NCBI GenBank assembly: GCA_034231615.1
Contig: CM067322.1
Location: 57,728,938-57,792,937 of the forward strand
From: Meghimatium bilineatum
Taxonomy: Eukaryota; Mollusca; Gastropoda; Stylommatophora; Philomycidae
Direction: 5' to 3'
Length of the DNA stretch: 64,000 nucleotides
The position numbers and the translations under genes are program-made. Numbering within the stretch: the stretch's first letter is position 1; every line of letters begins with the position of its first letter. Below the pieces are notes generated by a model, which was not told the DNA's origin, ran no database searches, and saw only the letters and a list, made by a program, of their open reading frames with translations. This document shows, in pieces, positions 55,906 through 64,000 of the stretch.

Positions 55906-57241
55906 CGAGGGGGAGTCAATAAGTAAGTCACAAATTGATGGTGGATGGCAGGAAAATGCAGTAGGTGGTTTCTAAAGCTGTTTATAGTTGATATCATCAT
56001 AGAACTTTATGTTTATGTTCGCTAGATGGCGCTAGCTGTACCTTGCGCATGCGCAGCACAAAAAACAAAATGGCTACTGTACTTACAGAGTGTACAATCA
56101 ATGAACAACGTGCTGTTGTGCGTTTTTTATGGGCAAAAGGACTGCCTGCAAAAGACATTCATAAAGAAATGCTTCCTGTTTATGCTGACAATTGTTTGTC
56201 CCGTAAAGCGGTGCACAGCTGGGTAAAATTTTTTTCTCAAGGACGCTCTAAAATTGTTGACGAAATCCGATCTGGTCGTGCTGTTGAAATTGCAACAGAC
56301 GCATCTGTGCAGCGGGTTGAGGAGATGATTCGAGGTGACAGACGAGTAACGATAGACGCTGTAGCAGCTGCAATAGGGTGCTCACATGGTTCAGCATACA
56401 GCATCATGCATGACCGATTGAAATTTAAGAAAGTGTGTTCAAGGTGGGTGCCCAGACAATTGACGGACGAACACAAAATGAACCGATTAGGCTTGTCATT
56501 GGAGCATCTCTGTCAATACGCAAATGAAGGAGAAGACATGATGAACAGGATTATTACTGGGGACGAATCATGGGTGCATCACTACCAGCCTGAATCAAAG
56601 CGTGCTTCAATGCAATGGAAACATCCTTCTTCGCCTTGTGTCCAAAAATTCAAGGTTACACCATCAGCAGGGAAGGTTATGCTGACAGTGTTCTGGGATT
56701 GTCAAGGAGTGCTTTTAACCAATTTCAAAAAGAAAGGTGACAATGTGAATTCTGAATCATACTGTGAAGTTCTATCAGTGCTTCGGGATGCAATTCGAAG
56801 AAAACGTCCAGGGCTGCTGACTAGAGGAGTGCTACTCCTTCATGACAATGCTAGACCACATACGGCTCGATTAACTCAGGAGAAAATAAAAAAATCTTGG
56901 TTGGAAAATTCTGGAACATCCTCCTTACAGCCCCGATTTAGCCCCTAGTGATTTAAACCTTTTTGGTCCACTAAAAACCCACCTTGGCGGGAAGCATTTC
57001 GTGACTGACGCAGAAGTTGAATGTGAAGTGAAAATGTGGCTTAAAAAGCAGAGCACGCAGTTCTACGCAGCAGGTTTGGGAGGACTCATAAAACGATGGG
57101 ATAAATGCATCAATGTTGGTGGAAATTATGTTGAGAAGTAAAGGGATAATGTATGTGTAAAAATAAACAGTTTTCAGGTTTTTATCGTCTTCAGTTTTTT
57201 TCTAAAGAGCCATTTGTGACTTACTTATTGACTCCCCCTCG
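55906..57241 (+). mobile_element. Mariner transposon with perfect 30-bp terminal inverted repeats
   Basis: The left end 55906-55935 and right end 57212-57241 are exact inverted copies (starting CGAGGGGGAGTCAATAAGTA), flanked by a duplicated TA (55904-55905 and 57242-57243). Removing the 1336-bp element and one TA restores an ordinary satellite monomer. The intact ends and a single coding lesion indicate a young insertion. Confidence 0.97.
56049..57141 (+). pseudogene. Mariner transposase, one frameshift
   Basis: Cut-and-paste transposase that binds the terminal repeats and inserts at TA. N-terminal helix-turn-helix part (EQRAVVRFLWAKGLPAKDIH, SRKAVHSWVKFFSQG, VTIDAVAAAIGCSHGSAYSI), catalytic part (ITGDESWVHHYQPESKR with the first Asp, VLLLHDNARPHTA with the second). 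The frame then breaks in an A7 run at 56888-56894. One base fewer would continue through LEHPPYSPDLAPSD (third Asp) and LFGPLKTHLGGKHF to the stop at 57139-57141. This gives a DD34D mariner of the usual ~350 residues. The start could be the ATG at 56049 or at 56070, and the homolog-like beginning MATVLTECT favours 56070. The single +1 A may be a real mutation or an assembly error. Confidence 0.95.
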
Positions 57242-57243
57242 TA

Positions 57244-58421
57244 TTTACTTCTGATTGTTGCACTATAGGAATTAAGTAGAAAAAGAATGTGTTTATATGT
57301 CATATATTTATATACAAGGTAAATTTTATAAAAATATTTACTTCTGATTTTTGCACTATAGGAACTAAGTAGAAATAGAATGTGTTTATATGTCGCATAA
57401 AAAAGGAAATAAAAAAAAAATATTTTTGAATTTTGCACTATAGGATCTAAGTAGAAAAACAATGTGTTTATGTCGCATAAAATAAAAAGAGTAAATTTTT
57501 TTAAATGTTTATTTTTGAATCTTATACTATTGGAACTAAGTAGAAAAAGAATGTGTTTATATGTCATATATTTATATACAAGGTAAATTTTATAAAAATA
57601 TTTACTTCTGATTTTTGCACTATAGAAACTAAGTAGAAATAGAATGTGTTTATATGTCGCATAAAAAAGGAAATTTTATAAAAATGTTAATTTTTTAATT
57701 TTGCACTATAGGATCTAAGTAGAAAAAGAATGTGTTTTTGTCGCATAAAAAGAAAAAAGTATATTTTAAAAAATGTTATTTTTGAATTTTGCACTATAGG
57801 AACTAAGTAGAAAAAGAATGTGTTAATATGTCGCATATTTACATACAAAGTATATTTTATAAAAATGTTTACTTCTGAATTTTGCACTATAGGAACTAAG
57901 TAGAAAAATAATGTGTTTATGTCATATATTTATATACAAGGTAAATTTTATAAAAATATTTACTTCTGATTGTTGCACTATAGGAATTAAGTAGAAAAAT
58001 AATGTGTTTATGTCATATATTTATATACAAGGTAAATTTTATAAAAATATTTACTTCTGATTGTTGCACTATAGGAATTCAGTAGAAAAAGAATGTGTTT
58101 ATGTCGCATGAATATAAAAATGTAAATTTTTGTAATGTTTATTTTTGAATTTTGCACTATAGGAACTAAGTAGAAAAATAATGTGTTTATATGTCACATA
58201 TTTACATATAAAGTATATATTATAAAAATGTTTACTTCTGAATATTGCACTATAGGAACTAAGTAGAAATAGAATGTGTTTATATGTCGCATAAAAAGAA
58301 AAGAGTAAATTTTTTTTAAATGATTATATTTGAATTTTGCACTATAGGAACTAAGTAGAAAAAAAATAATGTGTTAATATGTCGCATATTTACATACATA
58401 GTATGTTTTATAAAAATGTTT
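57244..58421. repeat. Satellite array, part 2
   Basis: Same monomers and arms as part 1, resuming exactly at the TA after the mariner. It ends in the target duplication of the LINE insertion (58410-58421). Confidence 0.97.
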
Positions 58422-58778
58422 GACCAGCCCAAATCCTAAAGACAATATCAACCTCCTGGAAAGAAAAGACCAGAGTATCATATTCCGACTGCGCACACAA
58501 CATGTACAGCTTAACAATCACCTGAACAGAATACAACCACAACACACTCCAGGGTGCCGGCTATGCACTCATCCATATGAAACTGTTGACCACCACCTTT
58601 TTGAATGTCCAGCGCTGGATGACATCAGGAAAATGCTTCTCCCTCCAGGGCCAGATAAATGGAACACATTATATGGAACAAAACAACAACTCACAAACAC
58701 ATGCATATATCACACAATGGCATTGGGTCAAAGGGCATGAGCCCATGGACCGCTGGATCAGCAACCAACCAACCAACC
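58422..58778 (+). mobile_element. 5'-truncated I/jockey-type LINE insertion in the satellite
   Basis: A 357-bp LINE 3' end: NINLLERKDQSIIFRLRTQH, then the Cys/His knuckle (CRLCTHPYETVDHHLFECP), LYGTKQQLTNTCIYHTMALG, a stop, and an (AACC)n tail. ATAAAAATGTTT is duplicated at 58410-58421 and 58779-58790. The frame is intact over the retained part. It is the same family as 18560-19987, which has the same tail and terminal sequence. Confidence 0.95.
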
Positions 58779-61700
58779 ATAAAAATGTTTACTTCTGAAT
58801 TTTGCACTACAAGCACTAAGTAGAAATTAGAATGTGTTTATATGTCGCATAAAAAAGGAAATTTTATAAAAATTTTTATTTTTGAATTTTGCACTATAGG
58901 ATCTAAGTAGAAAAAGAATGTGTTTTTGTCGCATAAAAAGAAAAAAAATTATTTTTTAAAATGTTATTTTTGAATTTTGCACTATAGGAACTAAGTAGAA
59001 AAAGAATGTGTTAATATGTCGCATATTTACATACAAAGTATATTTTATACAAATTTTTACTTCTGAATTTTGGACTATAGGAACTAAGTAGAAAAATAAT
59101 GTGTTTATGTCATATATTTATATACAAGGTAAATTTTATTAAAATATTTACTTCTGATTGTTGCACTATAGGAATTAAGTAGAAAAGAATGTGTTTATAT
59201 GTCTTATATTTATATACAAGGTAAATTTTATAAAAATATTTACTTCTGATTTTTGCACTATAGGAACTAAGTAGAAATAGAATGTGTTTATATGTCGCAT
59301 AAAAAAGGAAATTTAAAAAAAAAATATTTTTGAATTTTGCACTATAGGATCTAAGTAGAAAAAGAATGCTTTTATATGTCGCATAAAAAGAAAAAAGTAC
59401 ATTTTTTAAAAATGTTTATTTTTTGTATTTTGAAATATAGGAACTAAGTAGAAAAAGAATGTGTTAATATGTCGCATATTTACATACAAAGTATATTTTG
59501 TAAAAATGTTTACTTCTGAATTTTGCACTATAGGAACTAAGAAGAAAAAGAATGTGTTTATATGTCGCAATATTTACATACAAGGTAAATTTTATAAAAA
59601 TATTTACTTCTGATTTTTGCACTATAGGAACTAAGTAGAAAAAGAATGTGTAATGAATATATTATATGGAACATGTTGCATATTTACATATGTAAAATGT
59701 AAACAAAATGTAAAATTCATGTTGCATGAATATAAAAATGTAAATTTTTTAAATATTTATTTTTGAATTTTCCACTATAGGAACTAAGTAGAAAAAGAAT
59801 GTGTTATTATGTCATATATTTATATACAAGGTAAATTTTATTAAAATATTTACTTCTGATTTTTGCACTATAGGAACTAAGTAGAAAAAGAATGTGTTTA
59901 TGTAGCATAAAAGAAAAAAGTAAATTTTTTTTTAAATTTAATTTTTGAATTTTGCACTATAGGATCTAAGTAGAAAAAGAATGTGTTTATGTAGCATAAA
60001 AGAAAAAAGTAAATTTTTTTTAAAATTTAATTTTTGAATTTTGCACTATAGGATCTAAGTAGAAAAAGAATGTGTTTATGTCGCATAAAATGAAAAGAGT
60101 AAATTTTTTTTAATGTTTATTTTTGAATTTTATACTATAGGAACTAAGTAGAAAAAGAATGTGTTTATATGTCATATATTTATATACAAGGTAAATTTTA
60201 TAAAAATATTTACTTCTGATTTTTGCACTATAGAAACTAAGTAGAAATAGAATGTGTTTATATGTCGCATAAAAAAGGAAATTTTATAAAAATGTTTATT
60301 TTTTAATTTTGCACTATAGAATCTAAGTAGAAAAAGAATGTGTTTTTGTCGCATAAAAAGAAAAAAGTATATTTTTTTAATGTTATTTTTGAATTTTGCA
60401 CTATAGGAACTAAGTAGAAAAAGAATGTGTTAATATGTCGCATATTTACATACAAAGTATATTTTATAAAATGTTTACTTCTGAATTTTGCACTATAGGA
60501 ACTAAGTAGAAAAATAATGTGTTTATGTCATATATTTATATACAAGGTAAATTTTATAAAAATATTTACTTCTGATTGTTGCACTATAGGAATTAAGTAG
60601 AAAAAGAATGTGTTTATGTCGCATGAATATAAAAATGTAAATTTTTGTAATGTTTATTTTTGAATTTTGCACTATAGGAACTAAGTATAAAATGAATGTG
60701 TTAATATGTCGCATATTTACATACAAAGTATATTTTATAAAAATGTTTACTTCAGAATTTTGCACTACAGGCACTAAGTAGAAAAATAATGTGTTTATGT
60801 CATATATTTATATACAAGGTAAATTTTATTAAAATATTTACTTCTGATTGTTGCACTATAGGAATTACCCGGTAAGTAGAAAAAGAATGTGTTTTTGTCG
60901 CATAAAAAGAAAAAAGTATATTTTTTAATGTTATTTTTGAATTTTGCACTATAGGAACTAAGTAGAAAAAGAATGTGTTAATATGTCGCATATTTACATA
61001 CAAAGTATATTTTATAAAATGTTTACTTCTGAATTTTGCACTATAGGAACTAAGTAGAAAAATAATGTGTTTATGTCATATATTTATATACAAGGTAAAT
61101 TTTATAAAAATATTTACTTCTGATTGTTGCACTATAGGAATTAAGTAGAAAAAGAATGTGTTTATGTCGCATGAATATAAAAATGTAAATTTTTGTAATG
61201 TTTATTTTTGAATTTTGCACTATAGGAACTAAGTATAAAATGAATGTGTTAATATGTCGCATATTTACATACAAAGTATATTTTATAAAAATGTTTACTT
61301 CAGAATTTTGCACTACAGGCACTAAGTAGAAAAATAATGTGTTTATGTCATATATTTATATACAAGGTAAATTTTATTAAAATATTTACTTCTGATTGTT
61401 GCACTATAGGAATTACCCGGTAAGTAGAAAAAGAATGTGTTTATATGTCATATATTTATATACAAGGTAAATTTTATAAAAATATTTACTTCTGATTTTT
61501 GCACTATAGGAACTAAGTAGAAATAGAATGTGTTTATATGTCGCATAAAAAAGGAAATTAAAAAAAAAAATATTTTTGAATTTTGCACTATAGGATCGAA
61601 GTAGAAAAAGAATGTGTTTATGTCGCATAAAATGAAAAGAGTAAATTTTTTTAAATGTTTATTTTTGAATTTTATACTATAGGAACTAAGTAGAAAAAGA

Positions 61701-64000
61701 ATGTGTTTATATGTCATATATTTATATACAAGGTAAATTTTATAAAAATATTTACTTCTGATTTTTGCACTATATAAACTAAGTAGAAATAGAATGTGTT
61801 TATGTCGCATAAAAAAGGAAATTTTATAAAAATGTTTATTTTTTAATTTTGCACTATAGGATCTAAGTAGAAAAAGAATGTGTTTTTGTCGCATAAAAAG
61901 AAAAAAGTATATTTTTAAAAATGTTATTTTTGAATTTTGCACTATAGGAACTAAGTAGAAAAAGAATGTGTTAATATGTCGCATATTTACATACAAAGTA
62001 TATTTTATAAAAATGTTACTTCTGAATTTTGCACTATAGGAACTAAGTAGAAAAATAATGTGTTTATGTCATATATTTATATACAAGGTAAATTTTATAA
62101 AAATATTTACTTCTGATTGTTGCACTATAGGAATTAAGTAGAAAAAGAATGTGTTAATATGTCATATATTTATATACAAGGTAAATTTTATTAAAATATT
62201 TACTTCTGATTTTTGCACTATAGGAACTAAGTAGAAAAAGAATGTGTTTATATGACGCATATTTACATACAAAGTATATTTTATAAAAATGTTTACTTCT
62301 GAATTTTGCACTATAGGAACTAAGTAGAAAAAGAATGTGTTTATGTCTCATGAATATAAAAATGTAAATTTTTGTAATGTTTATTTTTGAATTTTGCACT
62401 ATAGGAACTAAGTAGAAATAGAATGTGTTTATATGTCGCATAAAAAAGGAAATTTTATAAAAATGTTTATTTTTTAATTTTGCACTATAGGATCTAAGTA
62501 GAAAAAGAATGTGTTTTTGTCGCATAAAAAGAAAAAAGTATATTTTTTTAATGTTATTTTTGAATTTTGCACTATAGGAACTAAGTAGAAAAAGAATGTG
62601 TTAATATGTCGCATATTTACATACAAAGTATATTTTATAAAAATGTTTACTTCTGAATTTTGCACTATAGGAACTAAGTAGAAAAATAATGTGTTTATGT
62701 CATATATTTATATACAAGGTAAATTTTATAAAAATATTTACTTCTGATTGTTGCACTATAGGAATTAAGTAGAAAAAGAATGTGTTTATGTCGCATGAAT
62801 ATAAAAATGTAAATTTTTGTAATGTTTATTTTTGAATTTTGCACTATAGGAACTAAGTATAAAAAGAATGTGTTAATATGTCGCATATTTATATACAAAG
62901 TATATTTTATAAAAATGTTTACTTCAGAATTTTGCACTACAGGCACTAAGTAGAAAAATAATGTGTTTATGTCATATATTTATATACAAGGTTAATTTTA
63001 TTAAAATATTTACTTCTGATTGTTGCACTATAGGAATTAAGTAGAAAAAGAATGTGTTTATATGTCATATATTTATATACAAGGCAAATTTTATAAAAAT
63101 ATTTACTTCTGATTTTTGCACTATAGGAACTAAGTAGAAATAGAATGTGTTTATATGTCGCATAAAAAAGGAAATTAAAAAAAAAATATTTTTGAATTTT
63201 GCACTATAGGATCTAAGTAGAAAAAGAATGTGTTTATGTCGCATAAAATGAAAAGAGTAAATTTTTTTTAATGTTTATTTTTGAATTTTATACTATAGGA
63301 ACTAAGTAGAAAAAGAATGTGTTTATATGTCATATATTTATATACAAGGTAAATTTTATAAAAATATTTACTTCTGATTTTTGCACTATAGAAACTAAGT
63401 AGAAATAGAATGTGTTTATATGTCGCATAAAAAAGGAAATTTTATAAAAATATTTACTTCTGATTTTTGCACTATAGGAACTAAGTAGAAAAAGAATGTG
63501 TTTATGTTGCATGAATATAAAAATGTAAATTTTTTTAATATTTATTTTTGAATTTTCCACTATAGGAACTAAGTAGAAAAAGAATGTGTTATTATGTCAT
63601 ATATTTATATACAAGGTAAATTTTATTAAAATATTTACTTCTGATTTTTGCACTATAGGAACTAAGTAGAAAAAGAATGTGTTTATGTAGCATAAAAGAA
63701 AAAAGTAAATTTTTTTTTAAATTTAATTTTTGAATTTTGCACTATAGGATCTAAGTAGAAAAAGAATGTGTTTATGTAGCATAAAAGAAAAAAGTAAATT
63801 TTTTTTAAAATTTAATTTTTGAATTTTGCACTATAGGATCTAAGTAGAAAAAGAATGTGTTTATGTCGCATAAAATGAAAAGAGTAAATTTTTTTTAATG
63901 TTTATTTTTGAATTTTATACTATAGGAACTAAGTAGAAAAAGAATGTGTTTATATGTCATATATTTATATACAAGGTAAATTTTATAAAAATATTTACTT
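58779..64000. repeat. Satellite array, part 3, with higher-order repeats
   Basis: The array continues to the window end. A block of about 548 bp is duplicated in tandem: the rare 'ggaattacccggtaagtaga' variant occurs at 60861 and 61409, and the minus frames 60774-60523 and 61322-61071 are identical. A related block recurs near 62695. A larger block near 59720-60500 recurs at about 63505 onward, roughly 3.78 kb away. Confidence 0.96.

Noticed and set aside
52678-63560. Many minus-strand frames (HILFLLSSYSAK, NTFFFYLVPIVQN)
   Set aside because: All are translations of satellite monomers with no independent coding evidence.
52309-64000. CRISPR-like repeat-spacer array
   Set aside because: The 'spacers' fall into a few recurring types, the repeats are not constant in length, and the setting is an animal genome; it is a satellite.

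Overview
ORGANISM. This is AT-rich animal nuclear DNA with no prokaryotic gene organisation. Reliable host-gene signal is limited to a few spliced exons, all on the minus strand. The rest is transposon debris, minisatellites and a large satellite array. The innexin exons (motifs YDDDWIDRL, STKQY, CWVSNT) are of the lophotrochozoan kind rather than the insect kind. Together with the mix of LINEs, SINE-like repeats, Penelope-like, hAT and mariner elements, this points to a mollusc, possibly a cephalopod. The species cannot be fixed from the sequence. LAYOUT. 1-7.7 kb: a minus-strand innexin (gap-junction) locus. Exon 1 is at 7504-7696, followed by two homologous second exons (5248-5403 and 2157-2313) that could be alternatives; its introns are filled with LINE 3' ends and tandem repeats. 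7.7-14.65 kb: RNase H-bearing LINE remnants, tandem arrays, a decayed multicopy invertebrate ORF and a LINE carrying an (AT)n tract. 14.9-21.9 kb: two minus-strand exons of a FOXRED1-like gene (a mitochondrial complex I assembly oxidoreductase), colinear and in matching phase, with MITEs, SINE-like repeats and a LINE between them. 22-31.6 kb: LINE fragments, including a nearly complete but dead RTE-like copy (23790-26720), an old mariner piece, a Penelope-like GIY-YIG end and one unidentified possible host exon (28659-28854). 32.3-34.3 kb: a decayed hAT transposase split by a 400-bp insertion with a 13-bp duplication. 35-38 kb: stacked LINEs, with two later insertions inside an older one. 38-50 kb: sparse repeats, a CpG-rich 0.4-kb island, a 24-bp minisatellite over 1.1 kb, and more LINE ends. 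50.58-50.85 kb: the terminal coding exon of FOXRED1. 51.6-52.2 kb: a 21-bp minisatellite. 52.3-64 kb: one satellite array of roughly 85-95-bp monomers running off the window, interrupted by a mariner with perfect terminal repeats (55906-57241) and by a short LINE insertion (58422-58778). INTERPRETATION. The host content is too sparse to describe a pathway. Two points about it stand out: the duplicated innexin second exon, and FOXRED1 exons whose order cannot come from one minus-strand gene (the C-terminal exon lies at higher coordinates than the N-terminal ones), which implies a duplicate, a rearrangement or a misassembly. I found no unknown multi-gene system. The best candidates for new biology are the innexin exon pair and the satellite, which joins a conserved core to several alternative arms. 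Family calls rest on reading motifs by eye; no database search was possible.
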